Below are positions 6,901 through 13,990 of a DNA stretch of 37,862 nt, piece by piece. The stretch is from assembly GCA_029882355.1 (NCBI GenBank), contig JAOUKV010000027.1, positions 1 to 37,862 on the forward strand. The letters run 5' to 3'. Under the pieces are notes generated by a model that did no database searches, was not told the origin of the DNA, and saw only the letters and a list, made by a program, of their open reading frames with translations. The stretch is from Gammaproteobacteria bacterium. GTDB taxonomy: Bacteria; Pseudomonadota; Gammaproteobacteria; SZUA-229. The position numbers and the translations under genes were made by a program. Every line of letters starts with the position of its first letter. The first letter of the stretch is position 1.

Positions 6901-7874
6901 GCCAATAGCGGTAATACTTCAGTGCGCTGCAAATTTTCTTTTCTTAGTGCCTCGGTGGTTTCGCGAATATCGCGCTCACCAGATAGGAAAACCAGAATAT
7001 CGCCACGATCTATTTTGGTGACTTCCTGCACCGCATCAACAATACCCTGCTGTATATCTTTGGAGTCGTTGTCTTCTTCATCGTCATATTTATGCAGTGG
7101 GCGATACAAAACCTCAACGGGGTAAGTGCGGCCGGAAACGTTGATGATGGGTGCATCGTTGAAGTGTTTTGAAAAACGCTCGGGGTCAATGGTCGCTGAA
7201 GTGATGATAACTTTCAGGTCACGACGCTTCTGTATCAGTTGTTTTATATAACCCAGAAGAAAATCAATATTGAGGCTGCGTTCGTGCGCTTCGTCAATAA
7301 TGATGGTGTCGTACTGATTTAGATAAGGATCGTGATGACATTCCGCCAGCAAAATACCATCAGTCATTAGTTTAATATAACTGTTCTCGCTGGTCTGGTC
7401 GCTAAAGCGAACCTTGAAACCTACCTGCTGACCCAGTTCAGTTTTTAACTCTTCGGCGATACGTGCGGCTACCGAGCGTGCAGCCAGTCGCCGGGGTTGG
7501 GTGTGAGCAATTAAACCGCGTGAGCCTAAACCCAGTTGCAAACATATTTTAGGTAACTGCGTGGTTTTACCCGAGCCAGTTTCACCACAGAGAATGGTGA
7601 CCTGATTGGCTTTGATTATTTCCAGAATTTCATCACGCTTCTGGCTAATGGGTAATTCTTCAGGAAAGCTGAGTGCCGGACTTTGTTGCTGGCGTAGCCT
7701 GGCCCGCCCGGTGGATTGTTCCAGCTCAGCCGCCAGTTTTTCTAATGATTTGTTAAAGCCCTGTTCCTTGCTATTTTTCTGCAATTTGCGCAGCCGTCTG
7801 AAAAAGCCCTGACGGTCTTTCAGCATGCAGAGTTCCAGCTGCTGGAAATAGGGTTGTAGGGCTTTCTGGCTCAT
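3942..7874 (-). CDS. hrpA: ATP-dependent RNA helicase HrpA
   Basis: 1310 residues, the usual HrpA length (about 1300). It is a DEAH-box RNA helicase of the cytoplasm, implicated in mRNA processing and ribosome rescue. The Walker A motif GETGSGKT is at residues 97-104, DEAH at 194-197, and a SAT motif near 225. The helicase C domain with QRKGRCGR, the winged-helix/HA2 region, and the long HrpA-specific C-terminal half follow. The stop codon falls inside the truncated integrase frame, so the two genes converge and overlap by 28 bases; the last residues (SGIEDG) may be altered by that rearrangement but the gene looks complete. Start ATG at 7874. Confidence 0.97.
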   Translation of the reverse strand: MSQKALQPYFQQLELCMLKDRQGFFRRLRKLQKNSKEQGFNKSLEKLAAELEQSTGRARLRQQQSPALSFPEELPISQKRDEILEIIKANQVTILCGETGSGKTTQLPKICLQLGLGSRGLIAHTQPRRLAARSVAARIAEELKTELGQQVGFKVRFSDQTSENSYIKLMTDGILLAECHHDPYLNQYDTIIIDEAHERSLNIDFLLGYIKQLIQKRRDLKVIITSATIDPERFSKHFNDAPIINVSGRTYPVEVLYRPLHKYDDEEDNDSKDIQQGIVDAVQEVTKIDRGDILVFLSGERDIRETTEALRKENLQRTEVLPLLARLSASEQNKIFKGSSQRRIILATNVAETSLTVPGIKYVIDTGLARISRYSWRSKIQRLPIEKISQASANQRKGRCGRISEGICIRLYDEADFNARAEFTPPEIQRTNLAAVILQMENLQLGHIDDFPFVEAPDDRLVSDGYKLLFELGAINKKHQLTAIGKKLARLPIDPKLGRMLIEADKESSLNEVLIIISALATQDPRERPMSKQQAADQKHQPWKDIKSDFIFYLNLWDEFHAQKKLLSSNQLRKWCKQNFLSWMRIREWIDTHRQIKKMLLELNIRHNKNAADYDAIHRALLTGLLGNLGLKDDNKEYLGARNKKFHIFPGSGLFKSAPKWIMAAEIVETSRVYARTNAKIEPEWIEQKAGHLIKRSYSNPHWEKKPAQVVASEQTSFYGLIINPDKNVNFGKIDPKLSREIFIQSALVQQDFNCKAEFFIHNQKLIAQLEKLEAKSRRQDILVDDVILFKFYDEQIPEHIHNGVLFETWLKQCSKDDPEALKRLLLTRENLMQQDASHISSEQFPDHLNMNGISYPLDYHFDLNHQRDGITLITPLAALQAINAQYCEWLVPGMLREKIIALIRSLPKSIRRNFVPAPNFADACMEALETSNSPLTTAMSKQLKKMTGVEIPYDAWRTELIDSHLFMNFRIIDNRGKTIEEGRDLPALKEQLAGGDILNHSGDQITPDSQDISQSAKKTAHEVEQDEVGAEAIDLLGQTFEIKQHGLKLNTYPALVKKGKQVSVRLLNSKPQAEEETTKGLRQLFINALPAQIKHLKNNIPDIQKLCLKYTDLGRCDELKLDIIHVVIDQCFMQTTIKTQDEFKTALEAGRGDLMDTATEWCKLLSNILDQYKVIKKTLKNPPLSLLDIVTDVQNQLAYLFPDHFLTKIDKQHLKHYPRYLTAINKRMEKAPGDINRDRQHRLQVSNLWEAYLKRHNTLEKQHIVSEQLENYRWMLEEYRVSLFAQELKTQYPVSEKRLKSYWSGIEDG

Positions 7875-7949
7875 GGGGTAATTAAGGTAATACGGGCAGG
7901 CGTATTATGGGGGGGTGGACAAAAGATGCAAGCGCGATGGTGAGATTCA

Positions 7950-7978
7950 ATGACAAAGCTAGGGGTTTCCGTTATTCT
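7950..7978 (+). promoter_or_regulatory. Candidate qmcA promoter
   Basis: ATGACA (7950-7955) and TATTCT (7973-7978) are spaced by 17 bases, about 50 bases before the qmcA start. The -35 matches five of six consensus bases and the -10 four of six. Confidence 0.4.
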
Positions 7979-8026
7979 TGGCGCAAATTTGGTGTTATTT
8001 AAACAAGATAATGATGGAGATATGGT

Positions 8027-8971
8027 ATGGAAGATCTTTTCGGTCTGATTTTTAATTTTTGGGTTGGCTTTGCGATTCTGGCGATTGTATTAGCCAAAAC
8101 CTCGATCAAGTTCGTGCCGCAGAATCGCGCCTACGTGGTTGAGCGGTTTGGTAAATACAACAAGACCATGATTGCCGGGCTGAATTTTCTGCTGCCGTTC
8201 TTCGATAAAATTGCCTACGACCGTTCACTGAAAGAGCAGGCCTTTGATGTACCCAGTCAGGCAGCAATTACCCGCGATAACATTTCTCTGGTAGTTGATG
8301 GCGTTTTGTACCTCAAGGTGCTCGATCCCTACAAGGCCTCTTACGGTGTCGATAATTATGTTTACGCGGTGACCCAGTTGGCGCAAACCACCATGCGTAG
8401 CGAGATCGGCAAGATCGAACTCGATAAGACTTTCGAGGAACGTGAGGTCTTGAATATCAATATTGTGGCCTCGATTAATGAAGCCGCTGGCCCCTGGGGT
8501 GTGCAGGTGCTGCGTTATGAAATCAAGGATATCGAACCCCCGCGTACCGTGCTCGAGGCCATGGAGCGCCAGATGAAAGCCGAACGTGAAAAGCGTGCGT
8601 CGATTCTGGAATCAGAGGGTGAACGCCAGTCGGCGATTAATGTGGCTGAGGGCCAGAAAGCGGCTATCGTACTGGCAGCGCAGGCGGATAAGGAAGAGCA
8701 GATTCTGCGTGCCGAGGGTGAGGCTCAGGCGATTATTGCCGTCGCCGATGCCAAAGCTAAAGCATTGGAAGTGGTCGGTAATATTGCGATTGAGGAAAAA
8801 GGCCAGAAAGCGATTCAACTGGATCTGGCTGCACAGGCCATTGCTGCCAAAGCGGCTATTGCTAAAGAATCTTCTGTGGTCCTGCTCAGCGATGAGAAAA
8901 CCGGTGCGGCCAATGTTGTGGCTGAGGCGATGACGATTATTAATTCGCTGAATAAGGGAAGCGCTTCATGA
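8027..8971 (+). CDS. qmcA: SPFH/band-7 membrane protease-modulator QmcA
   Basis: 314 residues (E. coli QmcA is about 305). An N-terminal membrane anchor (about 5-24) is followed by the SPFH/band-7 domain beginning at VPQNRAYVVERFGKY (about 31-45), then a long Ala/Glu/Lys-rich coiled coil (about 185-290). Such stomatin-like proteins form inner-membrane oligomers linked to FtsH and membrane quality control. ATG at 8027 follows GGAG. The stop overlaps the ATG of the next gene (ATGA), so the two are translationally coupled, the usual qmcA-ybbJ pair. Confidence 0.93.
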   Translation: MEDLFGLIFNFWVGFAILAIVLAKTSIKFVPQNRAYVVERFGKYNKTMIAGLNFLLPFFDKIAYDRSLKEQAFDVPSQAAITRDNISLVVDGVLYLKVLDPYKASYGVDNYVYAVTQLAQTTMRSEIGKIELDKTFEEREVLNINIVASINEAAGPWGVQVLRYEIKDIEPPRTVLEAMERQMKAEREKRASILESEGERQSAINVAEGQKAAIVLAAQADKEEQILRAEGEAQAIIAVADAKAKALEVVGNIAIEEKGQKAIQLDLAAQAIAAKAAIAKESSVVLLSDEKTGAANVVAEAMTIINSLNKGSAS

Positions 8972-9441
8972 TCGAATATATTCAAATGCACCAATCCGGT
9001 TTCTGGATAGCTTTAGGTTTTTTGTTATTGGCGTCAGAAGCGCTGATATTTGGTTTTAGCACCATCATCTTCCTGTTCGCGGGTATCGGCGCGTTACTGA
9101 CCGGTTTGTTGATGAGCGCGGGCATCCTGCCCGAAACCTGGATAGCAGGCGTCGCCGGCTGCGGTATATCAACCGGTATTGTTAGCGTGCTGTTATGGAA
9201 ACCGATGAGTAAGTTGCAGGATAATAATGCCCCAACCCGGAGTCACAGCAGTGATTTGATTGGTTATGAGTTTGTCCTGCAACATGATATTAGCCTGGTG
9301 AACACAGGCAATCATCGTTATTCAGGAGTCGATTGGAAAATTGAGCTGGATACGACAACGGGCGTCGAAAGCTTACCTGCAGGTCAGCGTGTTGCCGTGG
9401 TTTCGGTGGATGCCGGTATTTTCAGAGTAAAACCAGCATAA
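8968..9441 (+). CDS. ybbJ: NfeD-like membrane protein, YbbJ type
   Basis: 157 residues, close to the E. coli YbbJ length (about 152). Two or three membrane segments fill residues 10-75, followed by a soluble C-terminal OB-fold-like NfeD domain (about 85-157) with RYSGVDWKIEL and the typical LPAGQRVAVVSVDAGIFRVKP ending pattern. NfeD proteins partner stomatin-like proteins and are encoded next to them, as here. The start codon overlaps the qmcA stop. It converges with the LexA-like gene 17 bases downstream. Confidence 0.9.
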   Translation: MIEYIQMHQSGFWIALGFLLLASEALIFGFSTIIFLFAGIGALLTGLLMSAGILPETWIAGVAGCGISTGIVSVLLWKPMSKLQDNNAPTRSHSSDLIGYEFVLQHDISLVNTGNHRYSGVDWKIELDTTTGVESLPAGQRVAVVSVDAGIFRVKPA

Positions 9442-9450
9442 GTGAAAGAC

Positions 9451-9484
9451 GGTGTGATCAGGCTTCTAAATTTCTGATTACACC
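9451..9484. terminator. Hairpin between convergent genes
   Basis: GGTGTGATCAG (9451-9461) pairs with CTGATTACACC (9474-9484) through one G-T wobble, leaving a 12-base loop. It lies between ybbJ and the LexA-like gene and overlaps the latter's stop. There is no T-run, so termination is only likely, not shown. Confidence 0.4.
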
Positions 9485-9925
9485 GGTGACTATACCCAAA
9501 ACCTGCACTTCTTCATTCCTGAGGTGAATTGCTTCCATCTCCGGATTGGCAGGCTGCAGACGTATACCATCAGCCTCGATATAGAATTTTTTCAGTGTAA
9601 CCTGTTCACCATTGATAAGCGCGACCACAGACTGTCCATTTTCAGCCCACTCGCGTTTTTCAACGATAATCGTGTCGCCGTCCTGAATGTTGTCATCAAT
9701 CATAGAGTGACCAGTGACTTTCAGTGCATAGGTGTTTTTACGCACCATATTGGCGGGGACTTTAACTCGCTCATTCTGTTCGACACGTTCAATCGGCTGA
9801 CCGGCTGTGATCATACCCAGTAAAGGAATGTCGACCATATCGATGATATCGCTATCGATTTCATCCAGACCTTCAATCCAGACAGGACGCTGATTTTTTG
9901 GCATAAGTAAACTGACGTTGCTCAT
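9458..9925 (-). CDS. LexA/UmuD-like S24 autoprotease lacking an HTH
   Basis: 155 residues. The whole protein from about residue 33 is a LexA-type S24 peptidase: a cleavable Ala41-Gly42 bond in GMITAGQP, catalytic Ser74 in GHSMID, and Lys112 in VTLKKF. The Ser-Lys spacing (38) is close to that of E. coli LexA (37). Only 40 residues precede the cleavage bond, against about 84 in LexA, so the winged-helix DNA-binding domain is missing; this size fits UmuD better. No umuC lies nearby. I see no LexA box upstream. It may be an UmuD-like SOS protein or a repressor-derived orphan that binds other partners. ATG at 9925 lacks a good Shine-Dalgarno; Met8 is the alternative. Confidence 0.85.
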   Translation of the reverse strand: MSNVSLLMPKNQRPVWIEGLDEIDSDIIDMVDIPLLGMITAGQPIERVEQNERVKVPANMVRKNTYALKVTGHSMIDDNIQDGDTIIVEKREWAENGQSVVALINGEQVTLKKFYIEADGIRLQPANPEMEAIHLRNEEVQVLGIVTGVIRNLEA

Positions 9926-10052
9926 TATTTATTATTCTTTTGTTAACTGGTTAGGTGATAAATATAGATGATATGATTAGCAAAGACACGGCTTTTGTGA
10001 ATAAATATTAATCTTTAACAGTGAGTTTTATATCTAAAAAAATAAAGAGGGA

Positions 10053-10463
10053 ATGAGTATGAATGATTTTTTGGAAAATGAGGACTTAGGTAAATTGATT
10101 CTGCGTCTAACTCTGGGGGTTTTGATGCTATTTCATGGCGTGTCAAAATTTCAGAGTCCCAGTATCGTTGAATATATAGCAGGTAACCTGGCCAGTTCCG
10201 GTTTGCCTTCGATTCTGGCTAATGGCGTCTATTTGGGAGAATTACTCGCGCCAGCGTTGATTGTGCTGGGTATTTTTACGCGCTACAGCGCCATGGTTAT
10301 TATCATTAATATGGTATTTGCCATCTTTCTGTCGCACAGCGGTGATATTTTCAGCCTGACACAACATGGTGGCTGGAGGCTTGAATTGCAGGGCTTTTAT
10401 CTATTTTGTGCTGTGGCCATCGTGTTTCTTGGAAGTGGGCAGCACGCGCTTAAACCTGATTAG
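10053..10463 (+). CDS. DoxX family membrane protein
   Basis: 136 residues with four predicted membrane segments. The N-terminal LGKLILRLTLGVLMLFHGVSKF pattern (split by the first helix, about residues 12-34) and GELLAPALIVLGIFTR (about 68-83) are DoxX family hallmarks. Members are inner-membrane proteins, some linked to redox or sulfur chemistry; the substrate here is unknown. The start is supported by AGAGGGA seven bases upstream of ATG. It stands alone, with a bidirectional terminator after it. Confidence 0.88.
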   Translation: MSMNDFLENEDLGKLILRLTLGVLMLFHGVSKFQSPSIVEYIAGNLASSGLPSILANGVYLGELLAPALIVLGIFTRYSAMVIIINMVFAIFLSHSGDIFSLTQHGGWRLELQGFYLFCAVAIVFLGSGQHALKPD

Positions 10464-10477
10464 GTTCACCACGTGAA

Positions 10478-10514
10478 AAAAACTATTTCCAGATCAACGC
10501 TGGAAATAGTTTTT
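10478..10514. terminator. Bidirectional rho-independent terminator
   Basis: AAAAACTATTTCCAG (10478-10492) pairs perfectly with CTGGAAATAGTTTTT (10500-10514) around a seven-base loop. The A-run and T-run on either side serve the converging DoxX and PilZ genes. Confidence 0.9.
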
Positions 10515-10527
10515 GTGTGTTTAGCCT

Positions 10528-10890
10528 TTATTGTTTAAAGCTTTTTCGCCAGCGTTTGTAGTCTGTTTCGGTATTGATTAAGTCCTGAAGAACAATACCT
10601 ACATGATACATACCTTCTTCGTCTTCAGCATTACGGCACCAGCGTACTTTTCCAGATAGAAAGTATTTCTCCGGATCATCTTTGAGCGTGATCGACATAT
10701 CGATGGTGCTGTCGGGCGGCAAAGCCGTTCCCAGAGTAATTTGCAGACCCGATGCAGAAATATCAATGGTAGAACCCTTTAAGGTTTTACCGAGCAATCC
10801 AGGGTTCTCTGAAGAAAAGATAATGCTCAGTTTTAATGCTTCTTGCTGATTAATGCGTTTATCAACGCGACGGTTAATTTCTTCTGACAT
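10528..10890 (-). CDS. PilZ domain protein (paralogue 1)
   Basis: 120 residues, essentially one PilZ domain. RxxxR (RVDKR, residues 8-12) and DxSxxG (DISASG, about 43-48) are the c-di-GMP-binding motifs. The frame stays open to 10908, but alignment with the paralogue at 12692-13048 starts exactly at the Met at 10890 (MSEEINRR against MSALNNRR), so that start is chosen. Both paralogues end in a TDYxRWR motif. Free-standing PilZ proteins act as c-di-GMP effectors in motility, secretion or polysaccharide control; the target is not visible here. Confidence 0.9.
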   Translation of the reverse strand: MSEEINRRVDKRINQQEALKLSIIFSSENPGLLGKTLKGSTIDISASGLQITLGTALPPDSTIDMSITLKDDPEKYFLSGKVRWCRNAEDEEGMYHVGIVLQDLINTETDYKRWRKSFKQ

Positions 10891-10977
10891 AGTATTGATT
10901 ATTCTCATCGTGGAACAATATTAAAATTGCTCGGTTTTATGCTATATATCGAATATTTTCCTTACAATAGGTGCTTA

Positions 10978-11005
10978 TTTATACACTATCAGGCAATTTT
11001 GACAA
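10978..11005 (-). promoter_or_regulatory. Promoter of PilZ paralogue 1
   Basis: On the minus strand TTGTCA (11005-11000) and TATAAA (10983-10978) are 16 bases apart, each five of six to consensus. Flanking bases are shared with the promoter of the second PilZ gene at 13108-13135, which supports both. Confidence 0.7.
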
Positions 11006-11111
11006 CACTTGTGACGTGTAATTTGAGTATTATGTTCATATTGTGTGGTTTTACGTTTGTTTCAGAGAATCATGATAATCTTTGATAAACAGAAATTTAG
11101 GAGTAATTACC

Positions 11112-11414
11112 GTGTCTACACTGCCGGAAATACATTTATTGCCAACTGAGTTACAGTCGATTATCGAACTGGTCAAAACTCACGACCGTGATATTGCAGC
11201 AAAGCTTGATGATTCTTATCACACGGCCAGTTTTAATGTTACTTTTAGCAGAGGCCCTGTGTGTTTCATAAATAAAGAACTGACACATGAAGAAGCTGAA
11301 AAAGTTCAGGAATGGTTGCTTCATGAAGAAAACAAAACGGAGGTCGCTGCAAAGGTGAAACATTTTGGTCATTTAGTCGATGCATGGCGCCCTGTTACCG
11401 GGGACCATCTGTAG
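11112..11414 (+). CDS. Small soluble protein of unknown function
   Basis: 100 residues starting at GTG 11112, chosen because TTAGGAG ends eight bases before it; the frame is open further upstream from a TTG but without a ribosome site. No signal or membrane segment. The middle (SFNVTFSRGPVCFINKEL) looks like beta strands, and the ends are helical and charged (HEEAEKVQEWLLHEE). I do not recognise a family. It sits between the two PilZ genes on the opposite strand. Confidence 0.7.
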   Translation: MSTLPEIHLLPTELQSIIELVKTHDRDIAAKLDDSYHTASFNVTFSRGPVCFINKELTHEEAEKVQEWLLHEENKTEVAAKVKHFGHLVDAWRPVTGDHL

Positions 11415-11507
11415 CAATCTTAGTCGATAGATATAAATCCGTTATTATGAAATTAAATTATTTGTATTATTTAGATGAGATATTCTTTTTTATTTAGGAG
11501 TAAAAAG

Positions 11508-12479
11508 ATGAATTTAGTGAAAAAGCTATTAATTGTACCGACACTAATGCTTGTATCTATGCTTCAGGTCAGCAATGCACTTGGTGTAGATTTATCAAGA
11601 GAGCATGCAAATTCTCGGAATAGGTTAGCGAACTATATTGCACCAGAATTAAGCAATAATGTAAGAACAAGAACTGTCTATTCAGAAAAATTTAATGATG
11701 TATGGGATGCGATTCTTATTAATGTGGATGAAGACGAATACAATCTTGTTTACATTAATGAAGCAGAAGGCCAGTTAGTTGTCGATAAATATTCAGAATT
11801 TGATCATGACCTCGATTGTGGTACTTATGAGAGTAGACGGGATAGGGTGATTACAGAAGATGTAATAACAACATATAGTTACCAGTTAACACGACTTGGT
11901 AAAAGAAAAACATCCCTGACATTAGATGTTGACGGTTCAGCCTCATGGAAAATTGATGGAAGAAATAACAGGTACACAACTAACAAGGGGATTAATGATA
12001 GTTTGTGTGTTTCTGTAGGCTCATACGAAAATCAACTTTTTAATACTCTTGGTCAGAAAATAAATCAGGTTAAAAATCAGGCCAGACTAGATAAAAAGCA
12101 GAAAAACTGGAAACAGAATAGAAGAGACCGACTGGCACGTATAGAGACCAGACGTCTGCAAGAGAATAATTATCGCCAGAACGAAAGTCGCCAGCAAAGA
12201 GACAGCCGCAGACAGCAAGCGATGGTTAAGCATAGAGAAAGACGTAGATTGGGATCAGTGCCGCAGCGAAGAGACAGTCGCAGAGAAGAAGCAGCAGTAC
12301 CGCAAAGAGCTGTTCGCAGGCAGGAAGCAGCGGTACCGCAAAGAGACGCTCGCAGGCAGGAAGCAGTAGTGCCGCAAAGAGATGCTCGCAGGCAGGAAGT
12401 AGTAGTGCCGCAAAGAGATGCTCGCAGACTGGAAGCTGAAGAAGAGGAAGCGGATCAGCAACGAAATGAGCGTCGTTAG
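11508..12479 (+). CDS. Exported protein with C-terminal tandem repeats
   Basis: 323 residues. A signal peptide is plain: MNLVKK, a hydrophobic core, then SNALG with cleavage near residue 25. Residues about 30-200 form a globular domain with two Cys pairs possible (LDCGTY and DSLCVS). From about 200 the chain is Arg/Gln-rich and highly basic, and residues about 250-309 contain five 12-residue repeats of the VPQRDARRQEA type. It ends with EEEEADQQRNERR. The ATG at 11508 has AGGAG nine bases upstream; the extension to 11475 lacks one. The role is unknown; the basic tail could bind nucleic acid, polysaccharide or peptidoglycan outside the inner membrane. Confidence 0.75.
   Translation: MNLVKKLLIVPTLMLVSMLQVSNALGVDLSREHANSRNRLANYIAPELSNNVRTRTVYSEKFNDVWDAILINVDEDEYNLVYINEAEGQLVVDKYSEFDHDLDCGTYESRRDRVITEDVITTYSYQLTRLGKRKTSLTLDVDGSASWKIDGRNNRYTTNKGINDSLCVSVGSYENQLFNTLGQKINQVKNQARLDKKQKNWKQNRRDRLARIETRRLQENNYRQNESRQQRDSRRQQAMVKHRERRRLGSVPQRRDSRREEAAVPQRAVRRQEAAVPQRDARRQEAVVPQRDARRQEVVVPQRDARRLEAEEEEADQQRNERR
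12255..12434 (+). repeat. 36-bp tandem repeat, five copies
   Basis: Units at 12255-12290 (degenerate), 12291-12326, 12327-12362, 12363-12398 and 12399-12434. Each contains CCGCAAAGAG and CTCGCAGGCAGGAA or close variants and keeps the reading frame. Copies three to five are nearly identical, which suggests recent expansion by slippage or unequal exchange. Confidence 0.92.
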
Positions 12480-12691
12480 CAACCAATATCTGTAAATAAT
12501 AAACAGGGCTTGTTCTAGCTACTGTTGTTTATTGTCAGTATGTTTGATTTTTCTATCAGGATGAACCGCTCACAGAAATCTGTTGAGCCTGGTCGAGTGG
12601 GTGGCCTGCATGATGTTGCAGGTCATCGTACTCGTCAAAAGGGTGTTGTACTAAATTAAGCAGAATATCATTTTCTGAATTTTAGCTAGAT

Positions 12692-13048
12692 TTATTTAAC
12701 GATTCTCCGCCAGCGTTCGTAGTCAGTTGCGGTGTTAATTATTCCCAGAAGCATAATGCCAGCCTGATAGATACCAGCCTCCTTGATTTCACGACACCAG
12801 CGTACCTTACCGGTTAAAAAAAATTCACCGGGATCGTGCTTGAGTTGTATTGACATGTTGATAGTGCTATCAGCTGGTAATATGCTATCTACCTTAATTC
12901 GTAGGCCCGTTGCGGAAACATCAACGGTAGAAGCATCAATTTTTTTACCCAGTAGTTCAGGATTTAGCGAGCTAGATATAATAGTCAGGCTTAATACTTC
13001 CTGTTGATCATGGCGTGTGCTGTTTCTACGATTGTTTAGAGCGGACAT
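12692..13048 (-). CDS. PilZ domain protein (paralogue 2)
   Basis: 118 residues, a single PilZ domain. RxxxR is RNSTR (residues 8-12) and DxSxxG is DVSATG (about 43-48). It aligns over its full length with the protein at 10528-10890: shared QQEVLSL/QQEALKL, NPELLGK/NPGLLGK, LPADSTI/LPPDSTI, GKVRWCR, and TDYERWR. The two genes lie on the same strand about 1.8 kb apart with matching promoters, so they arose by duplication. Both keep the c-di-GMP motifs, so both should still bind ligand. Upstream, 12480-12691 holds no gene I can support. Confidence 0.9.
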   Translation of the reverse strand: MSALNNRRNSTRHDQQEVLSLTIISSSLNPELLGKKIDASTVDVSATGLRIKVDSILPADSTINMSIQLKHDPGEFFLTGKVRWCREIKEAGIYQAGIMLLGIINTATDYERWRRIVK

Positions 13049-13107
13049 TAAATTTATTCTTCGAGTAATGTGATGATTTTTACAAGGTTAATAAGAATAT
13101 AGAAGTA

Positions 13108-13135
13108 TTTATACGTGATGGGGTGATTTTGACAA
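13108..13135 (-). promoter_or_regulatory. Promoter of PilZ paralogue 2
   Basis: On the minus strand TTGTCA (13135-13130) and TATAAA (13113-13108) are separated by 16 bases. The plus-strand string TATTTATAC and the string ATTTTGACAA occur at the same spacing as in the promoter at 10978-11005. Confidence 0.7.
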
Positions 13136-13186
13136 TATAATTTGTCGGTTTATGTATTTTGTTGAAAGATTCTGAGCTTGCCTCTG

Positions 13187-13975
13187 CTATATCTGTAAAA
13201 CCTTGACAGGTTCTCCCCATAACAGGCTAATTTGTTTTTGTGCCACATGTGTTGAACCGCTACTCCAGAATTCATCATTACCTGGTATTGTGCTTGTTGT
13301 CAGTAAATTAGCCGTTCCCAGACGCCGGGCTGTCTCGTTAGCAACGGCAAGGTCGGTGTTTATAATTTCAACATTTGGACCTGCTATTTTTCTTATGAGT
13401 GGCACTAAAAAAGCGTAATGGGTGCAGCCAAGTACAATATTGTCAGCTCCTCTGGCTAATAGAGGAGTGACATATTTTTTAATTAGCTGTTCGGTCTTAT
13501 CGTCATCAAGGTTTAGCACTTCAACTTGCTCCATCAAACCCGGGCAAGGCTGAACTTCTATTTTTACATGGCTAGAAAAGCTATCGGCTAAAGCATTAAA
13601 TGAATTGCTTTTGAGTGTTTGTGTTGTTGCCAGGACACCAATAATACCGCTCCGTGTTTTAAATGCCGCAGGTTTGACACCGGGTTCAACGCCAATAATG
13701 GGAACTGAATAGTTAGTACGAAGTTTTTGTATGGATGATACGGTGGCAGTGTTACAGGCAATAACAACCACCTTGGCATTATGTTCTAATAAAAAATCAA
13801 CGATTGAGGATGACCGTTGATAAATATACGACTCCGATTTTTCACCATAGGGCGCATGCGCTGAATCCGCTATATACAGCAGGTTCTCGTTAGGCAGTAT
13901 TTCTCGAATTCGACGCGCTATTGATAAGCCACCTATACCCGAGTCAAAAATACCAATAGGACTTCTATTAATCAT
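13187..13975 (-). CDS. murI: Glutamate racemase
   Basis: 262 residues (family 255-290). It makes D-glutamate for peptidoglycan in the cytoplasm. The catalytic cysteines are Cys74 in ACNTA and Cys183 in GCTHY; the N-terminal GIFDSGIGGLS (Asp11, Ser12) and His185 complete the active site. It starts 15 bases after the stop of the PDC-sensor gene, so the two are probably co-transcribed. The ATG at 13975 has no strong Shine-Dalgarno, consistent with coupling to the upstream gene. Confidence 0.96.
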   Translation of the reverse strand: MINRSPIGIFDSGIGGLSIARRIREILPNENLLYIADSAHAPYGEKSESYIYQRSSSIVDFLLEHNAKVVVIACNTATVSSIQKLRTNYSVPIIGVEPGVKPAAFKTRSGIIGVLATTQTLKSNSFNALADSFSSHVKIEVQPCPGLMEQVEVLNLDDDKTEQLIKKYVTPLLARGADNIVLGCTHYAFLVPLIRKIAGPNVEIINTDLAVANETARRLGTANLLTTSTIPGNDEFWSSGSTHVAQKQISLLWGEPVKVLQI

Positions 13976-13990
13976 AAATTGTTTTAAATT

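Noticed and set aside
12255-12434. Tandem repeat considered as CRISPR
   Set aside because: Units are contiguous without spacers and keep a coding frame.
12226-12486. Two leftward frames rich in Leu/Pro/Ala opposite the tandem repeats
   Set aside because: They are shadows of the 36-bp repeat, which stays open in several frames because its unit is a multiple of three.
12540-12659. A 39-codon rightward frame in the gap between the repeat protein and PilZ paralogue 2
   Set aside because: No ribosome site precedes the ATG, and the composition and lack of recognisable family give no support; it could be a gene fragment.
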